Part shown: positions 54,014 to 62,729 of the stretch, one piece after another
Position numbering within the stretch: the stretch's first letter is position 1
Layout: every line of letters begins with the position of its first letter
Source: Brevibacillus antibioticus
Lineage (GTDB): Bacteria > Bacillota > Bacilli > Brevibacillales > Brevibacillaceae
Length of the DNA: 64,000 nucleotides
NCBI RefSeq assembly: GCF_005217615.1
Contig: NZ_SZNK01000001.1
Coordinates: forward strand, 5,269,001 to 5,333,000
Reading direction: 5' to 3'
Made by a program: the position numbers and the translations under genes
The notes under the pieces: model-generated
What the model was told of the DNA's origin: nothing
Database searches by the model: none
The model's input: only the letters and a program-made list of their open reading frames with translations

Positions 54014-54484
54014 GTGAAACGGATACTTTTCGTCTGTACGGGAAATACGTGCCGAAGCCCCATGGCAGAAGCGATTTTTCGTGCGAAGACAGACGGACAG
54101 GGGCTTGAAATACGCTCAGCTGGCGTGGCGGCATCTGCTGGTCAGGATGCTTCCTTGCACGCTAAACAAGTATTAGAAGAGCGAGGAATTGCTCACGATC
54201 ATAAGGCCAGCAAGGTAGACGAAGGGTTGATCAAATGGTCTGATGTCATTTTGACGATGACGCATGGTCACAAGCGCGCGATCTTGACGTATTTCCCCTC
54301 AGCCACTGAAAAGGTGCATACCCTACAAGAGTTCGTTGGGATAGAAGGCTTTAGTGATATTGCTGATCCGTATGGGGGATCACTGATGGATTATCGCAGG
54401 TGTGCTGAAGAAATCGAAGAGTCACTGGAAAGGCTCTCATTGATGCTCAAGGACCCAGGTCTTCGTAAATCAGTGGATGAATAG
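54014..54484 (+). CDS. ywlE: Protein arginine phosphatase (low-molecular-weight PTP family)
   Basis: 156 residues from GTG 54014 behind GAGGAGGAA. The P-loop is FVCTGNTCRSPMAEAI with nucleophile Cys8, Arg14, and Thr12 at the position that in B. subtilis YwlE (Thr11) sets preference for phosphoarginine over phosphotyrosine. The general acid Asp is in SDIADPYGGS. It opposes the McsB arginine kinase that marks proteins for ClpCP. Confidence 0.93.
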   Translation: MKRILFVCTGNTCRSPMAEAIFRAKTDGQGLEIRSAGVAASAGQDASLHAKQVLEERGIAHDHKASKVDEGLIKWSDVILTMTHGHKRAILTYFPSATEKVHTLQEFVGIEGFSDIADPYGGSLMDYRRCAEEIEESLERLSLMLKDPGLRKSVDE

Positions 54485-54526
54485 GGTGCTGGTGTATAGC
54501 CGGGACCTTGTTTTTTATGAGAGTAC

Positions 54527-54558
54527 GAACATTTTTTAGTTGTCCGATAAAAATGTTC
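54527..54558. promoter_or_regulatory. Inverted repeat upstream of rpiB
   Basis: GAACATTTTT (54527-54536) and AAAAATGTTC (54549-54558), a perfect 10-bp repeat with a 12-nt centre. It lies just upstream of a possible promoter (TTTTTA-N17-TATACT, 54561-54589). Operator or weak terminator. Confidence 0.45.
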
Positions 54559-54623
54559 ACTTTTTACTTATTGTGTTTTGATGTATACTAGACGAAGATT
54601 ATGAGACAAGCGAGGGATGACAG

Positions 54624-55079
54624 ATGAAAGTAGCACTTGCTGCTGATCACGGTGGATACAAGCTAAAAGAGGAGATCAAGACTCTGCTGGCCTCCATGAA
54701 CATCCAGACGGAAGACTTCGGCTGCACCTGCGAGGAATCGGTTGATTATCCCGATTATGCTTTGCCAGTAGCGGAAAAGGTAGCAGCGGGGGAGTTTGAT
54801 CGAGGCATTCTCGTTTGCGGAACAGGTATCGGCATGTCGATCGCAGCCAACAAGGTTCCAGGCATCCGTTGTGCACTTGTGCATGATACGTTTTCTGCAC
54901 GCGCTACCCGTGAGCATAACAACACCAATGTGTTGGCGATGGGTGAGCGGGTCATTGGACCGGGTCTTGCGCTTGATATCGTGAAAATTTGGTTGGAAAC
55001 AGAGTTTCAAGGTGGCCGTCACGAGCGTCGTGTGGAAAAGATTTCCCAAATTGAAGCGAAGCATGCGGGAGTGAAGTAA
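54624..55079 (+). CDS. rpiB: Ribose-5-phosphate isomerase B
   Basis: 151 residues; ATG 54624 follows GCGAGGGATGAC. Interconverts ribose 5-phosphate and ribulose 5-phosphate. RpiB/LacAB motifs are KVALAADHGGYKLKEEIK, SVDYPDYALPVAEKVAAGE, RGILVCGTGIGMSIAANKVP (catalytic Cys) and REHNNTNVLAMGERVIG. Its stop codon touches the next start. Confidence 0.95.
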   Translation: MKVALAADHGGYKLKEEIKTLLASMNIQTEDFGCTCEESVDYPDYALPVAEKVAAGEFDRGILVCGTGIGMSIAANKVPGIRCALVHDTFSARATREHNNTNVLAMGERVIGPGLALDIVKIWLETEFQGGRHERRVEKISQIEAKHAGVK

Positions 55080-55649
55080 GTGGATTTATCCGCTATCGAA
55101 AAACAAATCAGTGACATTGTCGAAGAAGTAGCCGATTTGGCAGAGCTTGCAGCTGGACAACTCATGGTGATTGGTTGCAGTACCAGCGAGGTGCTCGGTG
55201 AGCATATTGGAAAAGCTGGTAGCCAGGATGTAGCGAAAGCTCTGTATCGTGGGATCCAATCTGTTGTAGAAAAGCGCGGCTTTGTTGTTGCCTTTCAATG
55301 TTGTGAACATTTGAACAGGGCTCTGGTCGTCGAGCGCGATGTTGCATTGCGATACGGATTGGAAGAGGTCTCGGTTGTTCCTGTTCCGACTGCTGGAGGC
55401 TCTATGGCTGCGCATGCGTTTACACAGTTCGCGGATGCAGCCGTTGTGGAGCACATTCGCGCGCATGCAGGCATTGATATCGGCCATACGCTTATCGGCA
55501 TGCATCTGAAGCATGTGGCAGTACCGGTGCGTCCGACACAGCGTCTCGTTGGACAAGCACATGTTACGGCAGCGCGCACACGTCCCAAGCTGATTGGCGG
55601 ACCGCGTGCCGTGTATGAGAAGACACCACCGAATGAAAGCTGCACGTAA
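55080..55649 (+). CDS. ywlG: YwlG family protein (TIGR01440)
   Basis: 189 residues from GTG 55080, directly after the rpiB stop codon, with CGGGAGTG as ribosome binding site. Conserved hypothetical family of Firmicutes, always near rpiB/glyA ([60 protein letters not shown]). The histidine- and cysteine-containing CCEH and [13 protein letters not shown] segments suggest a ligand or metal site. Function unknown. Confidence 0.92.
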   Translation: MDLSAIEKQISDIVEEVADLAELAAGQLMVIGCSTSEVLGEHIGKAGSQDVAKALYRGIQSVVEKRGFVVAFQCCEHLNRALVVERDVALRYGLEEVSVVPVPTAGGSMAAHAFTQFADAAVVEHIRAHAGIDIGHTLIGMHLKHVAVPVRPTQRLVGQAHVTAARTRPKLIGGPRAVYEKTPPNESCT

Positions 55650-55668
55650 AAGAGGAGGAGAAACTACT

Positions 55669-56919
55669 ATGCTAGATTTTTTGCGTAAACAAGACCCGCA
55701 AGTAATGGAAGCCGTTCAATTGGAGCTCGGAAGACAACGCGACAAGATTGAGCTGATTGCTTCTGAAAACTTCGTAAGCCGCGCAGTTATGGAAGCAATG
55801 GGAACCGTTTTGACGAATAAATACGCAGAAGGATATCCAGGACGCCGTTATTACGGTGGTTGCGAGTATGTGGATATCGTAGAAAACATCGCGCGCGACC
55901 GCGTAAAAGAAATTTTTGGCGCTGAGCATGCAAACGTACAACCACACTCCGGTGCTCAGGCGAACATGGCTGTATACTTCACGATTCTTCAGCCAGGCGA
56001 CACCGTATTGGGAATGAACCTGTCCCACGGTGGTCACTTGACGCATGGTAGTGCAGTAAACTTCTCCGGTACGCTGTACAATTTCGTTGATTATGGTGTA
56101 GACGAAGATACTCACCTGATCAACTATGAAGATGTTCGTGCAAAAGCATTGGAGCACAAGCCAAAGCTGATCGTTGCTGGTGCGAGTGCCTATCCGCGTA
56201 CGATTGATTTTGCCAAGTTCCGTGAGATCGCGGACGAAGTGGGCGCGTACTTCATGGTGGACATGGCGCACATCGCTGGTCTGGTTGCGGCAGGTCTGCA
56301 TCCAAACCCAGTACCGCACGCGCATTTCGTTACTTCTACGACGCACAAGACTCTGCGCGGACCACGTGGCGGTTTGATTTTGTGCAAGGAAGAATTCGCA
56401 AAAGGCATCGACAAATCCGTATTCCCAGGCGTTCAAGGTGGTCCGTTGATGCACGTGATCGCAGCAAAAGCGGTTGCTTTCGGCGAAAACCTGCAACCAG
56501 AGTTCAAGGATTACGCAGCTCGCATCATCAAGAATGCACGTGCATTCGCGGAAAGCTTGACGGCTGAAGGCCTGACGCTTGTTTCCGGCGGAACGGATAA
56601 CCACCTCGTATTGGTTGATGTAAGCAAAATCGGCCTGACAGGTAAAGTAGCTGAGCATCTGTTGGACGAAGTAAGCATTACTACGAACAAAAATACGATT
56701 CCTTACGATACACAAAGCCCGTTTGTTACAAGCGGTGTGCGCATGGGTACGCCAGCAGTGACAAGCCGCGGTTTTGATGAGGAAGCAATGAAAGAAGTAG
56801 CAGCGATTATCGCTCTGACATTGAAAAATCCAGAGGATGCTGCGAAACACGAGGAAGCACGTCAACGTGTGGCAGCTTTGTGCCAACGTTTCCCGATGTA
56901 TGAAGGCTTGAATATCTAA
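55669..56919 (+). CDS. glyA: Serine hydroxymethyltransferase
   Basis: 416 residues from ATG 55669 ([20 protein letters not shown]) with AGAGGAGGAG upstream. PLP enzyme converting serine and tetrahydrofolate to glycine and methylene-tetrahydrofolate. Motifs are [48 protein letters not shown] and the PLP lysine in [14 protein letters not shown]. Starts further upstream overlap ywlG without ribosome binding sites. Confidence 0.97.
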   Translation: MLDFLRKQDPQVMEAVQLELGRQRDKIELIASENFVSRAVMEAMGTVLTNKYAEGYPGRRYYGGCEYVDIVENIARDRVKEIFGAEHANVQPHSGAQANMAVYFTILQPGDTVLGMNLSHGGHLTHGSAVNFSGTLYNFVDYGVDEDTHLINYEDVRAKALEHKPKLIVAGASAYPRTIDFAKFREIADEVGAYFMVDMAHIAGLVAAGLHPNPVPHAHFVTSTTHKTLRGPRGGLILCKEEFAKGIDKSVFPGVQGGPLMHVIAAKAVAFGENLQPEFKDYAARIIKNARAFAESLTAEGLTLVSGGTDNHLVLVDVSKIGLTGKVAEHLLDEVSITTNKNTIPYDTQSPFVTSGVRMGTPAVTSRGFDEEAMKEVAAIIALTLKNPEDAAKHEEARQRVAALCQRFPMYEGLNI

Positions 56920-56933
56920 GTTTAGGCTACGTG

Positions 56934-56976
56934 AAGCAGACCCGGTGGAAATTTTTCTATACGGGTCTGCTTTTTT
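56934..56976 (+). terminator. Terminator of glyA
   Basis: AAGCAGACCCG (56934-56944) pairs with CGGGTCTGCTT (56962-56972), followed by TTTT. Confidence 0.9.
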
Positions 56977-57102
56977 CTTTGCTTGGCGGCTGTAGTTAGG
57001 GATCGAGGATGAGAAAAAGTACGAAGATTAGGCAAATTGACTGAGCCACTCTCACCAGCTATTATAGAAAGGATGTATTGATAGGGAAACGGAGGAAATG
57101 AC

Positions 57103-57732
57103 ATGAGCCGTGTATATGTGTTTGACCATCCGCTGATTCAGCATAAAGTTACGTATATTCGTGACAAGAATACAGGGACCAAGGAATTTCGCGAACTGGT
57201 AGATGAAGTGACTACTCTGATGGGCTATGAAATTACCCGTGATATGCCTTTGGAGGAAATCACTATCGAAACGCCAGTGGCTACCTGTCAGTCGAATGTA
57301 ATCGCTGGTAAAAAAGTAGGGTTGGTACCGATTCTGCGTGCTGGTCTTGGTATGGTGGATGGCCTGATGAGGCTGATCCCTGCTGCCAAAGTAGGACACG
57401 TAGGTCTTTACCGTGATCCGGAAACCTTACAGCCTATTGAGTATTATGTGAAGCTGCCATCCGATGTTGCTGAGCGTGAGTTGATCGTAACTGACCCGAT
57501 GCTGGCGACTGGTGGCTCTGCTGTTGCCGCTCTTACTGCTTTGAAAAAACGTGGAGCGAAAAACTTGAAACTGATGTGCCTGATCGCTGCTCCAGAAGGT
57601 ATCAAGCTAGTTCAGGACGAGCATCCTGATGTAGATATCTACGTAGCGGCTGTTGATCAATATTTAAACGACCATGGATACATCGTGCCAGGCTTGGGCG
57701 ATGCGGGTGACCGCTTGTACGGCACGAAGTAG
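57103..57732 (+). CDS. upp: Uracil phosphoribosyltransferase
   Basis: 209 residues; ATG 57103 follows GGAGGAAATGAC. Salvages uracil to UMP with PRPP. Motifs are [34 protein letters not shown], the PRPP loop [12 protein letters not shown] and [20 protein letters not shown] near the C-terminus. It lies 18 bp upstream of mnaA, as in Bacillus. Confidence 0.97.
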   Translation: MSRVYVFDHPLIQHKVTYIRDKNTGTKEFRELVDEVTTLMGYEITRDMPLEEITIETPVATCQSNVIAGKKVGLVPILRAGLGMVDGLMRLIPAAKVGHVGLYRDPETLQPIEYYVKLPSDVAERELIVTDPMLATGGSAVAALTALKKRGAKNLKLMCLIAAPEGIKLVQDEHPDVDIYVAAVDQYLNDHGYIVPGLGDAGDRLYGTK

Positions 57733-57750
57733 TCGGAGAGGGAAAAACGG

Positions 57751-58899
57751 ATGAAAACTGTAAAAGTAATGACGGTATTCGGCACACGTCCAGAAGCGAT
57801 CAAAATGGCACCGCTTGTCCATGAATTGAACAAGTACAGCGAGCAAATCGAATCTGTCGTTTGCGTGACGGCCCAACATCGTCAAATGCTCGATCAGGTT
57901 TTGGACATTTTTGATATTCAACCAGACATTGATTTGAACATCATGAAGGATCGCCAAACGCTGGTGGGTGTGACTACTCGCGCGTTGGAGAGCCTAGATG
58001 AAACGATGAAGGAAGTAAAACCGGACATTGTCCTCGTGCACGGGGATACGACAACCACTTTTGTGGCGAGTCTGGCTGCTTTTTATAATCAAGTCGCGAT
58101 TGGCCACGTGGAAGCGGGCTTGCGCACATGGGACAAGTATTCGCCGTTCCCGGAAGAGATGAACCGCCAGTTGACAGGTGTAATGGCTGACCTTCATTTC
58201 TCTCCGACCAATGGATCGGCTGACAATCTTCGTCGCGAAGCAAAGCCGGAAGAGAGCATCTACGTGACAGGAAACACAGCGATTGACGCGTTGAAAACAA
58301 CGGTTCGCGAGGATTACACACATCCGGTGCTTGATCGCGTAGCTGGTCAGAAGCTGGTACTGATGACGGCACACCGCCGCGAAAATTTGGGCGAGCCGAT
58401 GCGCCGTATTTTCCGTGCCGTTCGAAGACTGGTGGACGAGCATCCCGAGATTGCTGTTGTGTATCCGGTTCACTTGAATCCTGCTGTACAAGAAGTAGCG
58501 CAGGAGATTCTCGGAAACCACGATCGCATTTCGTTGATCGAACCAATGGATGCCCTTGATTTCCACAACTTCGCTCGTCGTGCCCATCTCATCCTGACCG
58601 ATTCTGGCGGGGTGCAGGAGGAAGCGCCATCTCTTGGCGTACCAGTCTTGGTTCTGCGCGATACGACAGAACGTCCTGAGGGGATTGAAGCAGGCACGTT
58701 AAAGCTCGTGGGAACCGACGAAGAGCAAGTGTATGCAATGGCAAAAGAATTACTGACCAACCAAGCGGCTTACGATGCTATGGCGCATGCTGTCAACCCA
58801 TATGGGGATGGCGAGGCTTCCCGCCGCATCGTAGAAGCAATTCTCTATCATTTTGGTTTGCGCGCTGAAAAACCAGAGCCTTTCCAACCAGGTCAGTAA
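57751..58899 (+). CDS. mnaA: UDP-N-acetylglucosamine 2-epimerase (non-hydrolysing)
   Basis: 382 residues; ATG 57751 follows GGAGAGGG. Interconverts UDP-GlcNAc and UDP-ManNAc for secondary wall polymer or teichoic acid linkage units. Motifs are VMTVFGTRPEAIKMAPLVHE, VHGDTTTTFVASLAAFY, GHVEAGLRTWDKYSPFPEEM, MTAHRRENLGEP and LTDSGGVQEEAPSLGVPVLV. SLH proteins, two of which are in this window, usually bind ManNAc-containing secondary wall polymers, so the product is relevant to them. Confidence 0.96.
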   Translation: MKTVKVMTVFGTRPEAIKMAPLVHELNKYSEQIESVVCVTAQHRQMLDQVLDIFDIQPDIDLNIMKDRQTLVGVTTRALESLDETMKEVKPDIVLVHGDTTTTFVASLAAFYNQVAIGHVEAGLRTWDKYSPFPEEMNRQLTGVMADLHFSPTNGSADNLRREAKPEESIYVTGNTAIDALKTTVREDYTHPVLDRVAGQKLVLMTAHRRENLGEPMRRIFRAVRRLVDEHPEIAVVYPVHLNPAVQEVAQEILGNHDRISLIEPMDALDFHNFARRAHLILTDSGGVQEEAPSLGVPVLVLRDTTERPEGIEAGTLKLVGTDEEQVYAMAKELLTNQAAYDAMAHAVNPYGDGEASRRIVEAILYHFGLRAEKPEPFQPGQ

Positions 58900-58912
58900 C
58901 ATACAGCTAGGA

Positions 58913-58955
58913 AAACCCGCCAGGTAGCGTTCGTCAAAACTGGGCGGGTTTCTTG
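58913..58955 (+). terminator. Terminator of upp-mnaA
   Basis: AAACCCGCCAG (58913-58923) pairs with CTGGGCGGGTTT (58940-58951) with one bulge, followed by CTTG. Confidence 0.8.
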
Positions 58956-59121
58956 TTGTAGAGGGATCATTTTGGTTTCAATGACTGACGATTTGGTATG
59001 TTTTTCTAATAGAGAATCAAGGGAATTGGCGAAACTATCCATGACCTTTTGCGTCTAATATTTAGTTGCTTGGCTTAGATGGTAAGAGACAGAGTTTGGA
59101 ATACGGAGAGGAGTTACCAAC

Positions 59122-62100
59122 ATGAGAGCGCAAAGGATAGTGACGCTGCTCACGGCTACGACCATGGCCTGGGGAGCTTTTGTTCCGTTTGTGCCGTTTG
59201 CGACCAATGTCGCACACGCCAGAGCGGAAACAAGTGCATTGAATATGATGTGGCAAACCCCAATTGGTGAAGGGACCACTTTGCAGAAATATACGAAAAC
59301 ATTTGCCAATCAAGTAGTCACGATCATGGTGACCAAGGTTGATCTGAATAATCCTTACGTTGAGGTCAAACCGGTATACGGGACGAAAGGTAAGCTGACA
59401 GACAGACAGACGGTTACACAAATGGCGCGTGAAACCGGAGCTGTAGCAGCGATCAATGCCGACTTTTTTAACATGTCGAAGCGGGGAGCGCCGTTTGGCA
59501 TTGTCATGAAAGACGATGAACTCATTTCTTCTATGGGCTTGGTCTCCTACTGGTACGCGCTGGGCTTGACTGGAGACAAGATGGCCATCGTCGACAAGTT
59601 TGGCTTTGGCGGCAAGGTTACTGCTCCTACTGGCGCTACCTATTCGATTCAGGGTGTCAACAAGGAAGAGTACAACCCGAGTGATTCACGAAAAAGTCAC
59701 CAGAACCAACTGAACGTCTATACCCCTTCCTTTGGCAAAACCAGCTTGGGGACGATACCGGGCTACAAAGATGTCGTCGAGATTCTGTTTGTAGACAACG
59801 TAGCCAAAGAAGTTCGTGTGAATCAACCTGGCGTATACATACCTTACAACGGCTATGTCCTTTGGGGACATGGAGCAGCAGGAGCATTCCTCAAGCAAAA
59901 CTTCCCTGTAGGCGCTACTGCAGCGGTTGAGTACCAAACGACACCACAGACACTCAACCTAAAGCAAGCGGTAGGCGGCAATGTGATTTTGGTTGATCAA
60001 GGGAAAGCGCTCACTTCCTTTCAAGCGGACAAGTCTATCATCAACAAGACGGCACGCACATCGGTCGGAGTTTCCCAGGATGGGAAGACCTTGTACATGG
60101 TCACGATCGATGCGAGCCAAGGCGTTTATTTGGACGAACTGGCAAAAATCATGGCGGAGCTCGGTTCTTATCGGGCTGTAAACTTTGACGGTGGCGGCTC
60201 TACGACCATGGCAGCTCGCATGCTGGGTGAGACACACGCAAATCTGGCGAATAAGCCGAGCGGCGGTGCTGAGCGCCGTGTACCTACTGGACTGGCCGTA
60301 TACAACACGGCACCTGCTGGAGAATTGAGAGGCTTCCAAATCGATGTACCGGCAGATGTGCTAATCGGACAATCTATCCCGCTCAGTGCATCCAAAGGTT
60401 ATGACGTTCATTACCAGCCGTACGCGATCAATGCAGGCGATGTGAGTTGGGATGGCAGTCAGTCCGAAGCGGGAACCGTAAATGGCAAGCAATTCACACC
60501 AGCTCGCTCTGGCAAGATCACATTGACTGCGCGATTGGGCAATGTGACGCAAAATAAAGACATTCAAGTCATTTCCGGCATCGATGTGCAGCAAATCATC
60601 GTTTCCCCGAATCCGATTACCATTGCACCGGGACAATCCATTAATCTCGATGTCAAAATCAAAACGAAAAAGGGCTCTACCGTACAAGCGACGCCACTTA
60701 GCGTAAAAGCGAGTGTTGATTCTTCTGTAGCGACAATTAACGACAATCTGCAATTGGTAGCAGGCAATGAGCCGGGCAACGGAAACCTGACGATTACGTA
60801 TGATGGCGTGGCGACAACCGTACCATTTGCCGTTGGACAATTCGAGCAGCCATGGCTCACCTTCGATAATCAGGCAGGCATGTACCATGCCGCAAATCCA
60901 TCCAGCATCAGTTCGGCTGGTTCGTTCGGGCTCGTCTCCGATCAGACATTCCGCACGAAAAAGGCAGCGAAGCTGGTGTACAACTTCTCAGGAGCACCAG
61001 CGAACAACATGCGGATTTCGTACGGTGTGCTGGGGGCAAACCCTGTGACGATTCCTGGCAAGCCGCTCGGATTGGGCTTATGGGTCAATGGGGACAACAG
61101 CGGACATTGGCTCCGTGCAGAAGCAATTGATGCAAACGGCAAGCCGGTCTACGTCGATCTGGCAAAAGAGATCAATTGGACAGGCTGGAAGCAAGTGAAA
61201 GGCTACTTCCCGAGCAATGTTGCCTATCCATTGCATCTGAAGAGTGTGTATGTCGTTGACCAAGCCAATGATGGCATTACACACGACAAAGGAACACTGT
61301 ATTTCGACGAATTCTCGCTCCTCTTGGGCAACAAGACAGGTCAACCGAGCGATGTGGCCGTTGTCCCTGAACTGCCAGGCAGCATGTCACTCGGAGCGGA
61401 GCTTGATCTCCATTACTCCTTAGAAAATACCGCATCTTATCTGGATAGTGCACTGATTGATGTGGAGTCGATCGTGACCCAGCCGATGCCAGGATATGTA
61501 CCTGCGGATTATTCGTTTACGATTAAACCAGGCGAACTAAAAGCAGGGCAAGAGGACGCGATTTCCACTTCGTCGATTCAGTTGACCTTGGCACCGAAGC
61601 AATGGCTTGCTGGAAAAGGCGTTGGACTCTTGTACGTAAACCAAGTAAACAATACGTTGGATCCGCTGCTGGGAACCATGAATGCTCAAGGTCAGTGGGC
61701 ATATCAAGTCAATAGCTACGGCAAGTACATTCCGTACTACATGGACAATGCTGGCACGAGCAGCGCTGGATTTACAGATATCGCGAAGCATCCAGCCAAG
61801 GCAGAAATCACCTACATGGCGGAAAAAGGCTACGTGAAGGGTTTGACCGAGACGACGTTCGGCCCAGAGGTTTCTCTGACAAGAGCACAGTTCGTCACCC
61901 TGCTCGCGCGCTCTTTTGAATGGGAGCTTCCTTCCTCACCAAAGCTGAAATTCAAGGATAAGGTGCCTTCCTATGCGCAAGGTGCCGTACAGGTTGCCGT
62001 TTCCAAAGGCCTGGTGAAAGGGTATAACAATAATACCTTCCGTCCGGATCAGCCAGTGACTCGCGCAGAGGCCGCAGTCATTCTCGATCGTCTCGTGAAT

Positions 62101-62286
62101 AAAAAGGGGGCGACGAAAAAGGTCTCCGATAAAGGAACCTGGCCATCCTGGGCAACCACATCCATCAACAACATGGTCGGACTTGGTCTGATTGATCCAG
62201 TTGGAGGAAATTATCAGCCGAATAAACCGACGACGAGAGCAGTGTGTGTCGTAGCGCTCTATCGCATCCTGCATCAAGCTAAATAG
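59122..62286 (+). CDS. SLH-anchored phosphodiester glycosidase family protein
   Basis: 1054 residues; ATG 59122 follows GAGAGGAG. Signal peptide ends near ATNVAHARA. Residues ~60-395 form a NAGPA/phosphodiester-glycosidase (DUF2233-type) domain: AAINADFFNMSKRGAPFGIV, SVGVSQDGKTLYMVTIDA, and AVNFDGGGSTTMA then ERRVPTGLAVY. Bacterial Ig-like and jelly-roll-like segments follow (about 400-760). Three C-terminal SLH repeats start near residues 880 (FTDIAKHPAKAEITYMAEKG), 945 (VSKGLVKGYNNNTFRPDQP) and 1005 (VSDKGTWPSWATTSINNMVG). It is probably wall-bound and cuts glycan phosphodiester or exopolysaccharide linkages. In B. subtilis the atp operon follows mnaA in this position. Confidence 0.88.
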   Translation: MRAQRIVTLLTATTMAWGAFVPFVPFATNVAHARAETSALNMMWQTPIGEGTTLQKYTKTFANQVVTIMVTKVDLNNPYVEVKPVYGTKGKLTDRQTVTQMARETGAVAAINADFFNMSKRGAPFGIVMKDDELISSMGLVSYWYALGLTGDKMAIVDKFGFGGKVTAPTGATYSIQGVNKEEYNPSDSRKSHQNQLNVYTPSFGKTSLGTIPGYKDVVEILFVDNVAKEVRVNQPGVYIPYNGYVLWGHGAAGAFLKQNFPVGATAAVEYQTTPQTLNLKQAVGGNVILVDQGKALTSFQADKSIINKTARTSVGVSQDGKTLYMVTIDASQGVYLDELAKIMAELGSYRAVNFDGGGSTTMAARMLGETHANLANKPSGGAERRVPTGLAVYNTAPAGELRGFQIDVPADVLIGQSIPLSASKGYDVHYQPYAINAGDVSWDGSQSEAGTVNGKQFTPARSGKITLTARLGNVTQNKDIQVISGIDVQQIIVSPNPITIAPGQSINLDVKIKTKKGSTVQATPLSVKASVDSSVATINDNLQLVAGNEPGNGNLTITYDGVATTVPFAVGQFEQPWLTFDNQAGMYHAANPSSISSAGSFGLVSDQTFRTKKAAKLVYNFSGAPANNMRISYGVLGANPVTIPGKPLGLGLWVNGDNSGHWLRAEAIDANGKPVYVDLAKEINWTGWKQVKGYFPSNVAYPLHLKSVYVVDQANDGITHDKGTLYFDEFSLLLGNKTGQPSDVAVVPELPGSMSLGAELDLHYSLENTASYLDSALIDVESIVTQPMPGYVPADYSFTIKPGELKAGQEDAISTSSIQLTLAPKQWLAGKGVGLLYVNQVNNTLDPLLGTMNAQGQWAYQVNSYGKYIPYYMDNAGTSSAGFTDIAKHPAKAEITYMAEKGYVKGLTETTFGPEVSLTRAQFVTLLARSFEWELPSSPKLKFKDKVPSYAQGAVQVAVSKGLVKGYNNNTFRPDQPVTRAEAAVILDRLVNKKGATKKVSDKGTWPSWATTSINNMVGLGLIDPVGGNYQPNKPTTRAVCVVALYRILHQAK

Positions 62287-62297
62287 AATCGGAATAG

Positions 62298-62339
62298 AAA
62301 AGGTCAAGCTTCTCTAACAAAGAGGAGCTTGACCTTTTT
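62298..62339 (+). terminator. Terminator of the SLH-glycosidase gene
   Basis: AAAAGGTCAAGCT (62298-62310) pairs with AGCTTGACCTTTTT (62326-62339), with inner CTCT/AGAG pairing. Confidence 0.9.
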
Positions 62340-62376
62340 GAGTTTTAGAAGGAATCGATGAACGGACAAAGCTGGT

Positions 62377-62588
62377 GAGAAGAAAAAGCGCAGGGCTCGT
62401 AGACCTTGACAACGCCTACCCAGTCGGAACCTCCAAAAGGGGACCACGCTTGTCGAACACTTCTTCCTTGAGAACCTTCCGCCCGTAGGGTGGCTTTGGC
62501 TCGACGGTCCCCTTTTGGAAGTGGAGACGGACAGTGAATCCCCCCTGCGGGCGTGTCAGAGTCGAAGAGAACTGCGCTTTTTCTTCTC
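62377..62588. repeat. Palindromic intergenic element (nested inverted repeats, ~212 bp)
   Basis: Outer arms GAGAAGAAAAAGCGCAG (62377-62393) and CTGCGCTTTTTCTTCTC (62572-62588) are perfect 17-bp inverted repeats. Inside them CCAAAAGGGGACC (62433-62445) and GGTCCCCTTTTGG (62506-62518) are perfect 13-bp repeats, and the segments between are partly complementary. It is non-coding; a 63-codon minus-strand frame has no ribosome binding site. It looks like a MITE- or REP-type element that would fold into one long stem. I suspect other copies in Brevibacillus genomes but cannot test it here. Confidence 0.65.
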
Positions 62589-62660
62589 CTCCACTATGTT
62601 GACTCAAACCAGAAGGGCCTTCTTAGATCTTACTAATTTTTCAAAGTCGAAGAAAAAGCT

Positions 62661-62689
62661 TTGCCAAAATGGGTTAACCATTTTAAAAT
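62661..62689 (+). promoter_or_regulatory. Sigma-A promoter of bioA
   Basis: TTGCCA (62661-62666), 17-bp spacer, TAAAAT (62684-62689). A GGTTAACC motif lies in the spacer. Confidence 0.65.
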
Positions 62690-62714
62690 AACGGTTAACA
62701 AATATATGTTAACC
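62672..62714. promoter_or_regulatory. BirA-like operator cluster at the bioA promoter
   Basis: Three GTTAAC motifs: GGTTAACC (62672-62679), GGTTAACAA (62693-62701) and TGTTAACC (62707-62714). Arms of the type TTGTTAACC...GGTTAACAA are the BirA biotin-repressor operator of Gram-positive bacteria. They overlap the promoter and start site, as expected for repression; the half-site spacing (13 nt) is slightly shorter than the usual 14-16. Confidence 0.6.
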
Positions 62715-62729
62715 AAGGTTGTGATTTGG

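Noticed and set aside
55672..56886. 404-codon open frame opposite glyA
   Set aside because: Antisense shadow of a highly expressed, codon-biased gene; composition is Cys/His/Phe-rich and unlike a protein.
62416..62607. 63-codon minus-strand frame in the palindromic element
   Set aside because: It lies wholly inside the inverted repeat and has no ribosome binding site; better explained as repeat sequence.
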